Source: Piromyces finnis (Eukaryota; Neocallimastigomycota; Neocallimastigomycetes; Neocallimastigales; Neocallimastigaceae). Taken from it: a stretch of DNA of 64,000 nucleotides. Below, one piece after another: positions 29,169 to 42,104 of this stretch; position 1 is the first letter of the stretch, and each line of letters starts with the position of its first letter. Where the stretch lies: the NCBI GenBank assembly GCA_002104945.1, contig MCFH01000007.1, positions 730,001 to 794,000 on the forward strand, written 5' to 3'. Under the pieces are notes generated by a model. The model saw nothing but the letters and a program-made list of their open reading frames with translations. It did no database searches and was not told where the DNA came from. Made by a program: the position numbers and the translations under genes.

Positions 29169-32100
29169 ATGTTTGAAATAAAAATTCCATTTCCTGAAGT
29201 AATGGACTCATTAATAATATTATATAATAAAATTCAATTCAACTGTTCAATTGATTTTATAATACTATTGGTCATCATATTCTTTAGATTTTATTCTCCA
29301 CTTTATCAAAAAATAAAATCTATAATAACAGATTCCTATGGTATTGAAATTGATAATAGACAAAATACCACAACTAAAAAATGGATAAAGAATAATAATA
29401 TTAATAATAATACCAAAAGTATAAAAAAATTGAAAAATGTCACAATAGTGCTTTGTGATAACAGCATAGTTTTATTTTTAATGATTTCAATAAAATATCT
29501 TATATCTTGTATAAAACAAGGATTTATAAATGATACCATAATATCAATATATCAAATGCTATCTTCATTTTTTATTCTCTCCATAAAATTTTTAAAATAT
29601 TTTATAATAAATGGTATATCCCTTTTCCTTTTTCAAACTGCTTATGTCATTACCTTCTCCTTATTCAAAATAGGACAGTCAAAAAAAGTTCATCAAAACT
29701 CTCTCTTCAAAATTTTCATTCTTCTACTGTTATCATTAAATTGTCAACAGTCATCGTTGAGTTCCGGTTTAAATAATAATAACACAAATTGTATTATTCC
29801 AAAAAAGAACCATAATTTTTTATCATCTTCTATTGATGAAATTCTATTTTTAACAACAGTGACAACAACAACATGGATGTATCATTTAAAACAATACAAC
29901 CCATTTACAAATATTTTAACGATACCAAAAGTTTATGCACAAGAAATCATAAACAATGAAATTCAAAATACAAATGAAGAACCTAGCGTGATTTATGAAA
30001 CCTTTTCAAAAAAAGATATTGGTAAATAGTTTGGTTTCAATAAAAAAAAATATTCATGAAAAATAAACAGAATATTGTACAACTAATATAATATTAAAAA
30101 TAATAGTGATAGTGGTATTGGTAATGATAATAATAATAGTTAATAGTTGTAACAATAACAGAAGTAGTAGTAGTAGTAATAATAATAATAGTTAATAGTT
30201 GTAACAATAACAGAAGTAGTAGTAGTAGTAATAATAATAGTAGTAATAGTAGTAGTAGCAGTGATGATAATAGTTGTAACAATAATAAAAGTAGTAGTAG
30301 TAATAGAAGAAGTAGTAGTGATGATAATAGTTGTAACAATAATAATAGTAATAATAATAGTAGTAATAAAAGTAATTATAATAGTAATAATAATAGTAGT
30401 GGTAGTAACAATAACAAAAGAAGTAGTAGTGATGATAAAAAAAATAGCCACGAAGAAATAAAAAATGTTTCTATAATTAGTATAATTATAATAATAATAG
30501 AATAAACAATTTTACATATAAATTTTAACAAAATGTTTTTTTTTTATATACATACATTAATATATACTTTTATATATATATATATATTTATAGTATTATC
30601 CATTCAATCTCAATGTTTAGAAAGAAATAGAATATTTTTATCTGAACAGGAAGATCAAATTAAATTTGAAATGTTATTAAGTCAGCCTCCAAATTCAAAT
30701 ATTAATGTGACTTTTATTAATGATCAACCGGATTTATTTACAGTTGAACCAAAAAGTATACTATATAAAAGTGCCTATTCTTCTGTTACCACCAAAAATA
30801 ATACCGTCATTAATATAGTTGATAATCATTATAATCTCATTCAGTATTTTAACATAAAAACATTCAAGAATAATGGAAGCGCAAAATTAATGTTTAATAT
30901 AAATACCGATTTAAATAAGGTGTATGAATATGAAAATAACAAGGTTGTGGAGGAACAAACTAGTAATAATAATAATAGTTTAAACCGATTAATTATTGAT
31001 AAATCTGTTAGTAAGCCACTGGAAGTGAAAGCAACATCATCAAATGTTGGAACAATGAATACCTTTTTAATTTTATGGATTGTCCTTTTTATGTTTAGTA
31101 TAGGATTATCTCTTTCAGGAAATACGATTAAGGGTTTATATTCATGGAAAAGGTTAAAACCTTTCATTTGTGGTTACGTGTGTCAATTAATTATTAATCC
31201 ATTAGTTGCTTTCATTCTCACCAAAATATTTAAACTCTCAGAATACATATCTCTTGGAGTCATCATTGTTGCTGCTAGTCCTGGTTCTTTTATCGCCCCT
31301 GTATTTACATATTACTTGGGAGGAGATAGAGCTTTAGCCGTAGGACTTTGTTTAATTGCTACTATTTTTGGTAGTTTTACTTTTCCATTTACCATATGGC
31401 TCTTTTGTATTGTATTAAAAATTAAAATTGAAACTTACATTCCTATCTGGGAAACTTTTTCTTTATCGGCAACACAAATTATACCATTGGGCATCGGTTG
31501 TGTCATTCTTCATTTTAAACCAAATTGGGCTTCTAAACTAAGAAAAGGTTGTCCTCTCTGGGCTATTGCTATCATCCTAACAAGTTTAATTACCTCTATA
31601 AAAAATTATGGACAGATCTTCATTAATAGTTGGAAAGCCTATTCTATGCCAATTATTTTGGGTTTAATTAGTTACATTATAGGGTTTGTGGTTCCTAGGG
31701 TGTTTGGAATGAATAACCAACAAGTTCGAGCCATATGTTTTAACACAGGATTACAAAATTCTCCATTAGCTTTAACCGTAATTCAGGTTTTAGGTATGCC
31801 AAGTTGTGGTCAATTAATGTCCCTTGTTCCTCTTCACCATTCTCTTTGGACCGTGGTAGAAGGTGTGATCATCGCCATTGCTATGTTCTTTTTATTCCCA
31901 ACGGACGTGAAAGCAATCGAAGAAAACTCCGAATTTCCAATAATGCTTACAACTAGAAATGAAGAAGAAAATAAAGCCATTCTACAAGACGACTACAGTG
32001 AAAACTACTCTAGTAATATGTCCATGATGGAAGACAATGTGTTGGATATTTCAGATATTAATATACACCAACATTTAACATACGATACTAATCCTGCAAC

Positions 32101-34039
32101 ACCAACCTCAATGAAGCAACCTACCTATAAATATTGTTCTGGTTCCCCCACAACAAATCATTCAACCCTTTCTATTCCTCGTCAATCAAATTCCCCAAAT
32201 TTGACCGGATCACCAACCATGAATATCATTAGAAAGGATAGTGTTAAAAGCGGTCAGTCCACCGTAGCCCAGAATTCACTACGTGATACAAATGGCATTA
32301 CCATGAAAAGAAATAGTAATCTTTCCAATATTACCATTCTTTCCTATGGAAATAATAACAAACTTTCACCAATATTGAAAATCACCCCTACAACGCATCA
32401 AAGAAAAAGTAGTACAACGTCTACCATTAAATTTAAGCAAATTCCTACATCCTCTCTCCACACGAAAACACCAATTTCTCAAGCAAGTAGTAGTAATACA
32501 AATTCAGAGTTAGGCCTAGAAATAATTGGTCTTCCACCTCACGATCCTTCTTCTAATACTAATACGGACATTAAAATTAAAAAGGATCGTCAAAAAGATC
32601 ACAACCCTGTCAATTCTACTAAAGAATGTGAAAGTCAAATTCCATCCAAGGGAATTCAAAATAAAAATAAAAGAAGATCAAGTTCACCTACCCTTCCAAG
32701 TACACCCTACCAAAACCAAAATAATAATAAAAATGTATTATTGAAAGGGGAAACTAGAAATACAGTAAAAAAGGAAAATGAAAGCCCCGCTAAAGAAATT
32801 GAAATTGAAAATGAAAATCAAGAAGAAATGCCTATGCATTCGACAAATAAAAAGAAGGAAGAAAAAATATTAAATAATAATATAATGGAAAAAGACAAAG
32901 ACGGTCATAACAAAGATCAACAAAAACCTCCCAAAACTTCTTTAACCCATCATTCTCCAATCTATTTATCACAAGTTATGAATAAGTATTTACCTTTGGT
33001 ATTTAAGAAATCAACACCCGACGTTTCAAATTCTCCTTCTCCTCCTCCTCCTTCTTCGCAAAACACTTTACCCTTAAATTCAACACTGTCTTCCAATACC
33101 TCATCCTCCATGAATCCTACTTTATCCAATGCATTAAAACCTACCTTGACCAACTCTAGTTCAAAGAATACATCAAGCCCGACATTACCAAATCCTACTC
33201 TATCAATACCCACTTTATCCATTGCATTAAATTCTACTACACCAACACCCACTTTACCAAGTTCATCAAATCCTACTTTACCAACATCCACTCTACCAAA
33301 TTCATCAAATCCTACTACACCAACATCCACTTTACCAAATTCATCAAATCCTAATTTACTAAACCCTACTATATCAAATCCTACTACACCAAATTCTACC
33401 CCATTAAATTCTTCAACTCCAAATTATAATAATAAAGGTCATTCTTCCTTAAATTCACCTAACCTGGATCCTAAAGCTTGTTTAAATACAGATAATGATA
33501 ATGTCAATTTAAATTCAAATTCTTTTCCAAGCCATACTTTTAAAAGTAATATTGTTAATTATTACTTAGGGGAACCAGAGTTAGATAATAATAAGACACT
33601 ACATGGACAAATGAATCCATTAGATCAATTAAATAAAAATAACTTCACCAACAACCATGTAGATCAGCAGAGCCTTATAGATTTTGATACCCAACCCGTG
33701 AAACTATTCAATATAATTAGTTCACCGAGTTTTTCTGCTAATACAAATAGTACAAATCATACAAACCATACTCTTCTCACCAATCATAATAGTATTCAAA
33801 GTCTGAAAAAGAAAAAGAATAGAGTTTATCGTACAGATACCATTCAAACATTTGAAACCGCCAACTCTAATCAATTTAATTCGTTTGTATACGGTGATGG
33901 TAGTGTAAAAAGTATTAAGGAAGATGATCTTGTTGAAGAAAGTGACGGAGAAGATGTTGATGATGATGATGAAATGTTTAAAGAATGTTCCTTTGAATTT
34001 CAAACCAAAGGATTTGAAGGTTTAGGTAAACCTAACTAA
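29169..34039 (+). CDS. BASS-family (bile acid/sodium symporter-like) membrane protein with long extensions
   Basis: Modelled as two exons, 29169-30021 and 30594-34039 (1432 aa). The first ORF ends at a stop just inside a gtaaat donor, and joining it to the acceptor atttatag at 30593 keeps the frame. Exon 1 encodes several hydrophobic helices and Asn/Ser stretches of unknown role. Next comes an extracellular-type segment with possible N-glycosylation sites (about 285-440), then the BASS/SBF transporter domain (about 440-720): GVIIVAASPGS, GGDRALAVG, PRVFGMNNQQVRA and NTGLQNSPLA are family signatures. The remaining ~710 residues are a disordered Ser/Pro/Asn tail with repeated TLPNSSNP-type units, probably cytosolic. 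The family's sodium-ligating Glu before T-G-x-Q-N is Asn here. Two separate genes remain possible, the second starting at or after 30533. Substrate unknown. Confidence 0.75.
30105..30450. repeat. AGT/AAT compound repeat within the intron
   Basis: Interspersed AGT and AAT trinucleotides containing longer units of about 63 bases, such as the repeated block TAATAGTTGTAACAATAA. It fills most of the 572-bp intron proposed for the BASS-family gene and probably explains its length. Confidence 0.85.
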
Positions 34040-34253
34040 GGGAAGTATTAGCTTTTTATAAAAAAAAAGAAATAAAAAAAACCCCTACATTATAATAATA
34101 TTTTATAAATCAATATCTTTTTTTTTTCTTAATAATTAAATTATTATGAATATTCATAAAAAATAAGCTTTTAAATCTTTTTTTTTTTTTTTTTTTTTTT
34201 TTAATCATAATTATCATTATTATATTAAATATATTTTAATCAAAGAAGCAAAA

Positions 34254-34314
<61 letters not shown>

Positions 34315-35060
34315 TTTATTTATTTATTTATTTATTTAAATATCATACCAACTATTTTATTATCATTTATCTTTTTATTACAAAATATCTTATAATATTT
34401 ATACATTCTTTTATTAAGAAAAAAAAATAAAATAAAATAAAATAAAAAAAAGATTATATTTTAATTTTTTGTAAATTTTAAAATTTTATTTGGCTACAAA
34501 AATTAATTAGGAATAAGAATAATACGTATGTGTGTTACTATTTTATTAATTGTTTAAAAAAAAAAAGGGTATACATATGTCTTTTCATGTTGAAGATATA
34601 TTCATAACTATTTATATATATATAACTATTTTTTTACTTTCTGATAGCAACAAAAGTTGTTGGTATGATTTGTGTAACCTAAAAAATGATATATCTTTTA
34701 TTATTCAATTTTAATAATAATATTTCTTTTTTTTTTTTTATTTCTTTTTGAAAAGAAATGACTCATATACTCATATCAAAAATTGTCTATAGTAGTAAGT
34801 AATAATAATAAATGTACCAATGTATATAAAGTTTCCTATAATTATGAAAACTTAAAATAGTAATGATCGTTGCTATTTTTACAATATATAAATATATAAA
34901 TGTATCATACCACCATAAAAAAAAAATTTTTTTAAATATATATATTAAAAAAAGAAAAAAAATAGGTTTAAAAAAAAAAATAAATTCTTTTTCAACATTT
35001 AAAAATTTATATTATAGAAATTTATTTTTTTTTTTTATCTGCTTAGAATAATAATTTGTC
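34040..35060. other. AT-rich intergenic region
   Basis: 1.0 kb between two plus-strand genes. Contains an (AAT)n run at 34254-34313, several poly-T runs, and short Ile/Lys/Tyr-rich ORFs of no credibility. The 3' flank of the BASS-family gene and the promoter of DPH7 must lie here. Confidence 0.6.
34254..34313. repeat. (AAT)n microsatellite
   Basis: About 20 AAT units, followed directly by TTTA repeats. Confidence 0.95.
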
Positions 35061-36088
35061 ATGGCTGAAAGTGATAAACCGGTCACTTTTTATAACCCAA
35101 AAACACAACACGAATATAAAGCTGTTTATTGGTAAAAATAATAATGAAATAATTTTAAAATAGCTTAAAAAATATATATATTTAAATAGCTTTAAAAAAA
35201 AAAAAAAAAAATCTTAAAATTAAAAAGTGATATAATATTAATAAACCTTTTATATTTATTTTATTTTTATATAATAATAATATTATATTATTATTATTAT
35301 TATTACTTCCCCGTTATAAATAAAATATAATAAATATATATATATTTTTGAAATTTCAATTTATCCATATTATTAGTACAGATGTTGTAGAATTTTGTCC
35401 ATACGAAGGACATGAAGATTTATTTGTTATTGGAACTTATGAAGTTTTGGAATCAGGAGGAAATGTTATTTCTGAAGCCGTTGACACTTTAGATAATGAT
35501 AGTAATGAAGATGATGATTCCATTGATATTGGAGACATTGACGACGACGATGATGATAATTCCATTAAACGTACTGGTAGACTTTTATTCCAAAGTTTAG
35601 AAGCTGTCAGGGACGATAAAGGAAAAAAGAAAATTAAAGTGTAACTACTATTTTTTTTTATATAATAATTATTTAAAAAGAGAAATTAAATAATACCAAT
35701 TGTAAAATTTGGAGAAATTTCATAAAATTTATTATAGGTTAACAATTACAAAATAAAAATTATTTTTAATTATCAAATGAATTTTATTTTGTTTGTTAAT
35801 ATAATTATTAACAATATTATAAAAGAAAAGTTAACGGTCACTCACACTCCCCTCACTACTTTTTATTATAATATATATATATATACACCTTTTATATATC
35901 TATTTATATTTATATATGTCACACACTTAAAGTCATAATATTACTAGTTTAAGTACCCCAGCCATTTTCGATTTAAAATGGTCTCATAAAAAAATTAACG
36001 ACTATGGTTATTTGGGTATGGCTGATGCTATAGGAAATGTTACCGTTTATAAATTAGTTTCCAACGGAAAAAGTGTACTTGTGATAAC

Positions 36089-36129
<41 letters not shown>

Positions 36130-37462
36130 CATTAATTTATAAATCATCAAGCAACAATATAATTTACAATAATTTGAAAGAATGATAAAAATAATATTAG
36201 CATAAATAGCTTATATTATAAAAGGATTTTTCATAATAATGGTTTTTATTTATTTATTTATTTATTTATTTATATATTATCTATAGTATGACTTTGAAAA
36301 GGTTGCAAATACAGATAATACAACAAATGAACTTTGCTGTTCTCTCGATTGGTCTAACCGTATTAGTAACACCAATAATATTGTTGTTAGTCGTAGTAAT
36401 GGTTACATTTCTTTATATAACTTTAATAATAGCGAAATATCTCAACTCGAACATTGGAAAGGACATGATTTTGAAGCTTGGTGTGCTGCCTTTGATCAAT
36501 GGAATACAAATGTTATTTATTCCGGTGCCGATGATTGTCTCTTTAAAGGTTGGGATACCAGAATTGGTACTTCCACACCAACTTTTGTAAATAAAAAGTA
36601 TGTGTTGGGTAAAAATACATATATATAATTATTATACATAAATATTTTAGTATCCATAATATTAAATATCATTTTTAAAAATTATTACTAATAAAAAAAA
36701 AAAAAAAAAGACATGAAGCTGGTGTTTGTACTATTCAAGTAAATCCACATAATGAAAATATTATGGCCACTGGAAGGTATAGAAATGAAAATTATAAATC
36801 ATAGTGACTTATTTATTATCTATCTATATATATTATGAAAAAAATTAATAATAATAATGAATATAATATTTATCCCAAATTTTTTTATCCTTTTTATCCT
36901 TTCTATAATTATTATTTCCTTTTTTCTTCATTGTAAAAAAAAAGTTATGATTCTTATCTTAATATTTGGGATAAACGTAATATGGTTAAACCATTAATTC
37001 ATCATTGTACTGAAGGAGGTGTATGGAAGGTTAAATGGCATCCAAAATTAGAAAAGAAAAGTTATATTGCATCTGCTTGTATGTATAATGGTTTCCATAT
37101 CTATGATATTAATTTGAAATCAGGTAAAAAATATAATTTGCTTTAAAAAAAAAATAATTAATGAATACATATAAATAATTAACACTATCTTCTTGTTTCT
37201 TTTATGTAGCTGGTGATGAAGCTATCACAGAAATTTGCCATTACGATAAACATGAATCCATTGCTTATGGTATAGATTGGTGTCAATATACAAATGATGT
37301 TTGTTCAAATCAAATCATGGGTACTTGTTCATTTTATGATCACTTATTCCACATTTGGTAAGTTTAGAATTGGGAACCCAACTAAAATAAATCATAGTTT
37401 TAATTTTTTTTTTTTTTTTTTTAAAAAAAATAAATAGGGAAATGGAACCAATCAAGGTTTAA
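35061..37462 (+). CDS. DPH7: Diphthine methylesterase, WD40 protein (DPH7)
   Basis: Eight exons: 35061-35131, 35377-35640, 35948-36074, 36287-36597, 36711-36776, 36945-37123, 37210-37357, 37438-37462; 396 aa, all GT-AG. DPH7 (yeast Rrt2) removes the methyl ester from diphthine on elongation factor 2, before the final amidation to diphthamide. Supporting sequence: an early cysteine followed by an acidic stretch (AVYCTDVVEFCPYEG), WD repeats, and the motif GHDFEAWCAAFDQWN followed by IYSGADDCLFKGWDTR, strongly characteristic of DPH7. An acidic loop of about 20 Asp residues interrupts the second exon. Length fits the family. Expected cytosolic. Confidence 0.92.
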
Positions 37463-37636
37463 AAACACCTACCTACAAGCTAAACGTATCTAAATCTATT
37501 TAAATATATATGTATATCGATAGTTTATTACAAGGATTTGTAATATTAAAAAAAAAGGATATATATAATTTACAATTATTCTTATAAAAAAAAAAAATTA
37601 ATAAATTCATAAATATATCAATTAATATTAAAATAA

Positions 37637-37675
<39 letters not shown>

Positions 37676-38036
37676 AAGACTTTTTTATTTTATTTTTATA
37701 ATATTATAATGATTCACTTTTTTTTTTTTTTTTGTTATCCTTAGTATTATCATTTGTTTCTGTTTTTGTTTTTGTTTTTATTTCTTCTTCTTTTTTATAA
37801 TTCAATAATTTTTTAAAATAACATTGTCTTTTGATCCATTTTTTTTTTATGTAGTATATATATGTGAATAGTATTTTTATACAAAAAAAAAAAAAAAAAA
37901 AAAATTCATTTCCTTAATAATAATTTAAAAATCCATAATAAACCATCTTAAAAAAAAAGAGAGTAAATATATAATTAAAAAAAAAATAAAAATAAAATAT
38001 TGTAATAGAAATATATATTACTAAAAAGTAAAAAAA

Positions 38037-38112
<76 letters not shown>

Positions 38113-38611
38113 GGTTTGCGTTTTTTCGTTTTTACTTGCAAGTAGGGTTGCCAATTCTAAAAATTATTAAAAATATTTAAAAAAAAAAAAAAAAAAGTCT
38201 TTGAATTCAATTTATAGAATATTTTTAATTTTTATATAGACATCACTTAAAAAAAAAGTTTTAAAAAACATAAAATTGATTTTATCATTGAACGTATAAT
38301 TTTTTCTTTATTATTTTTATTTTTTATTATTTATTTTTTTTTTTTTTTTTTTTTACTTTTTTATTTTTGCTAATAGTATTACTTCTTTTCTTATTAGTAA
38401 AATACTATAATAACTGATTATTTTTACATTCTTGTTTCTTAAAATGAAAGGAATAACAATTAAAAAATTAAAAATAAAATATTCAATTTTGAACTTATTT
38501 TAAATTGGTTTAATTCTTGTTTCTTTTCAATTGCATTTTTTTTTTTTTTTATTATTTTATTTTATTATTTTTTTTTTATATAATTATTATTTCATTTATC
38601 TTTTATTGAAT
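37463..38611. other. Convergent intergenic region
   Basis: Lies between the 3' ends of DPH7 (plus) and SEC62 (minus). Poly-T runs of up to about 30 bases (37643-37673, 38039-38067) and a (GTT)n microsatellite. No gene. Confidence 0.65.
38068..38113. repeat. (GTT)n microsatellite
   Basis: About 15 GTT units directly after a 29-base poly-T run. It is one of the few GTT rather than ATT trinucleotide arrays here. Confidence 0.95.
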
Positions 38612-40075
38612 TTATTCGGATTTTACATCATCGGATTTTAATTCAGCTTCACTACTACTAAGTGATTCCTGTGATGAATCCTTAGCTAATTTCTTTTCAT
38701 CTTCATCACCATAACCCCAGGTTGGTTGGAAGGATTCAATAACACCACAATCGGCGAAAAGGTTTGGGAATAACCATATTGAACGCTTGCAAACAAGAAG
38801 AGTAACTAAGTAGAGAATGAAACGGAAAATGACCATTACGAAGAAAGCAACCATTACCCACATTAAAGCAACTAATATGTAGTAAGCACCTTTACGTAAA
38901 TTAGCTGGCCAAACTTGGAACATAACACCAGCGAGAACAATTAATAATATACCAAAACCTAAAAGAAGAGTCTTTAATTGAGAACCTTCATAGATCCATA
39001 CGAAATAGAAATCATCATTGAAATCTTGAGTTTGATTGAAAGAACATTGCTTAGAATGTGGGGTATGATTAACACGTAATATTAAACCATTTTCAACTAA
39101 TTGCTTCATATATTCAGCAGCCTTTTCACGGTTATCAATAGTTGGTCTCTTCTTAGACTTACTGTAAGCCTTTCTCATGAGAGCATGGGTAGCAGCCTTA
39201 CCTATTAAAAATTAGCAAATACAATAAAATACTATTAATATGCTTGTTTTCTTTTTTTTTTTTTTTTTTTTTTTTTTTGGTTTGCTTCATTTTATTTTCT
39301 CATAGAGAAACTAAATAAATACATTAAAAATTTCTATATATTAATTGAATATTCATCAACTAAATAAAATGTCTAATTATTGTTGGAATAATTCATTTAA
39401 TTATGATTTCGCCATATGAAGTAATATCCCACAAAAAAAAAAAAAAAACTTTATTGTAAAATAATAAATACTGCTATTTAAATAAGTTTATTTTATATAT
39501 ATATAAACTTTATGTTTTTTCTTCTTTTTTTATATTTTTTCCCAAATTAGAATATGTAATTTAATTTATTATTAAATACATTAAATTGCAATACAAAAAC
39601 TTGTTTTATATTGTTTGATATCTGTTTGTTTTTAATTTAAAGAATAATATGGTGATTTTTTTTTTTTTCATTCATACTTTAATAATTAATGACTTTATGC
39701 ATTCTATTCTTAACAATACTTTTTTTAATCATGAAAATATGTATATATATAAATATTATATTTATTGTTTATTATTATAACCTTTGAAATATTCAACACG
39801 ACGACCATTCAATACACCAGATCTTGTCTTCATTTTAGAATCTGAAGAAAGAAGATATTTAGCAATTTCCATAACATCCTTTGGAACTTTTGAGAAATCC
39901 GGCTTTTATTTATAAAAAAATATATATTATTTATTTTATAAATGATATATATTTAATAATTATTAACAATTTATTGTTTAAAAAAGCCACATTTTTAAAT
40001 AATATCTATTATGTAATAAATTTTAAGAATAAATTTATTTATAACTTTAATAATTTCAATACTTACTGAAGACAT
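38612..40075 (-). CDS. SEC62: Sec62, ER protein-translocation subunit
   Basis: Three minus-strand exons: 40067-40075, 39782-39902, 38612-39201; 239 aa. Sec62 works with Sec61/Sec63 in post-translational import into the ER. The first exon is only three codons (MSS) and is set by a clear gtaagt donor; exon 2 supplies PDFSKVPKD and RSGVLNGRRVEYFKG, the conserved N-terminal cytosolic domain. Exon 3 has two membrane helices, separated by PANLRKGAYY and followed by IWLFPNLFADCGVIESFQP, a strong Sec62 signature, then a short acidic Ser-rich tail. The second intron uses the unusual donor gttata. Length fits fungal Sec62. Confidence 0.94.
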
Positions 40076-42104
40076 TGTTATCTGTTACTTTTAAATTTAT
40101 AATTTATTAAAGAAAATATAAATAAAAAAAAAAAAAGAATGTTTAATTTAGAATAAACAATTTGTTATTAGTATTTAATAGTATTATTAAATTATAAACT
40201 ATTTTTTAATAAATATTAAAGCTAGTATTACAAATATTTCTTTTTTAAAGCAAACAATTTAATAATTATATTATTTACAACATTCCAATATTTATATAAA
40301 AATTATTCTTCCATCATTGTTTATTTATATTGATTGTTGTTTAAAAAAAAAAACAATGAAAGGAAAATATTAAAAAACTAGTAAATAAACAAAACATCAA
40401 ATTAATTATTTACTATCTCTAACATCATTTAAGTGTAAAATTGCTAGTAAAAGTATTTACTATGTTAGCATGTACTTACTTATATTTTAATTCTATTATT
40501 ATTGATTATTTATTTACTTATTTATTTATTTATTTATTATTTTATTATTTATTTATAAAGAATATTTTTTTATACAAAAAAATAAAACTTAATTTTTTTA
40601 TAAATTTTAATTTATTAAATAAATTCATTTTATATATATTATCAATTATTTCCATAATATATTATAATATAATGTATAGTATTTAAATTTCGAATCGAGA
40701 AAACCTGACAAATGAACTTATAAATAATAACATAACAACGGCTATAACTAAAAATTCAATAAAAACGATAATTATTATTACTTAAATATAGCAATTAAAA
40801 GTTTACTATATACTACCTTATTGTTATTAATTATTATTTATAAATAGATTATTACCGATTACTATTACTATTACTTTGACTATTACTTTGACTATTACTA
40901 TTACTATTACTATTACTATTACTATTACTTTGACTATTACTTTGACTATTACTTTGACTATTACTATTACTATTACTATTACTATTACTTTGACTATTAC
41001 TATTACTATTACTATTACTATTACTTTGACTATTACTATTACTATTACCGATTACTACTACAATCTCTTTTCCTGTTTTTATTATTATTTATAAACTATA
41101 GATTCATACTATTATTTCTTTTACATACTTTAATACACTTGAAAATATAGGATAAAAACGACAATTTAATAAATCACAACAGATTTAAATTTCAAATGAA
41201 AATACATATTTATTTAAAATGTATATATTACAATAATAGTTTTAGTCCAACTATGAACTTGAATATTATAATTATTTCCTTAGAGAAAAAGTATATTATT
41301 TGAAAATAAATATTTTTAAAATTAAATAATATTTAACCAATATGTTTTTAAAATAACCTTTAAATTATCCTCTCTCTCTCTTATTTAAAACTACATTTAT
41401 TTTCTGGTTATAATTTAATCATTTTTTCAAATTTAGCCAGAATTTTACCACAATCCTTGAGAATATGACTTTAAATTATTATTTTAAAATTGCATGCTGT
41501 GGATTCATTCTATTGGCTGACATTTTAAATTTCAATTCTCCATCAAAACATTTTAAATTTAACTAAAAATAGTTTTTTAAAACTTATTATTGAGGGTTAG
41601 ATTAAAAACTAAAATACCAATATGTATATCTCTTTATATTAAAAAAAAAAAAAAAGAGGTTTTTATATCATTATGATTTAAGCTTCTATAAATATAAAGT
41701 ATTCCTAATTCATTACAAAAAAACATTTATTGATTAATAATTATTAAAAATTTAGAAAAAATAGTTGAATACTAATATACTTTTATATATTTCATTTTTT
41801 GTCTATTAAAGTATTGATAATTCTGTTACATTAAGAAATCAAAATTTATAAAGTTTGATTTACTAAAAAATTACAATTAAATGATTTTATATTTTAAAAA
41901 ATTATAATTCTATTTAAAAAATATTAAATAAACTGACATTCACAATTTTTTTTTTTATAAAAAAAAAACCTTATAGTATTTACTAAGGCTCTTATTTTAA
42001 ATATTTTTTGAACCATGTTTTTCGTTTTGCTTTTTCCTATTTTTAAATGTAATAATAAATATATGTTTTTTAATTAGTTTTAAAAGTAATTTTATAAATA
42101 TATA
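40076..42104. other. AT-rich intergenic region between SEC62 and the LKB1 gene
   Basis: 2.0 kb: promoter side of SEC62 (left) and 3' flank of the LKB1 gene (right). It contains a 6/12-bp minisatellite at 40851-41060. Short ORFs are Ile/Thr or Phe/Tyr repeats. Nothing else recognised. Confidence 0.6.
40851..41060. repeat. Hexa/dodecanucleotide minisatellite (ATTACT / ATTACTTTGACT)
   Basis: About 200 bp of ATTACT units interspersed with the variant ATTACTTTGACT. Both ends carry the sequence ATTACCGATTACTA. The ORF through it (Thr/Ile/Leu repeats) is not credible. Confidence 0.9.

Noticed and set aside
29169-30029. Stand-alone membrane protein gene
   Set aside because: Its stop lies just inside a good splice donor and the frame continues into the BASS-family exon; kept as an alternative in that entry.
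40876-41094. ORF of Thr-Ile-Thr repeats
   Set aside because: It is the translation of the ATTACT minisatellite; no start context, no flanking exons, adjacent DNA noncoding.
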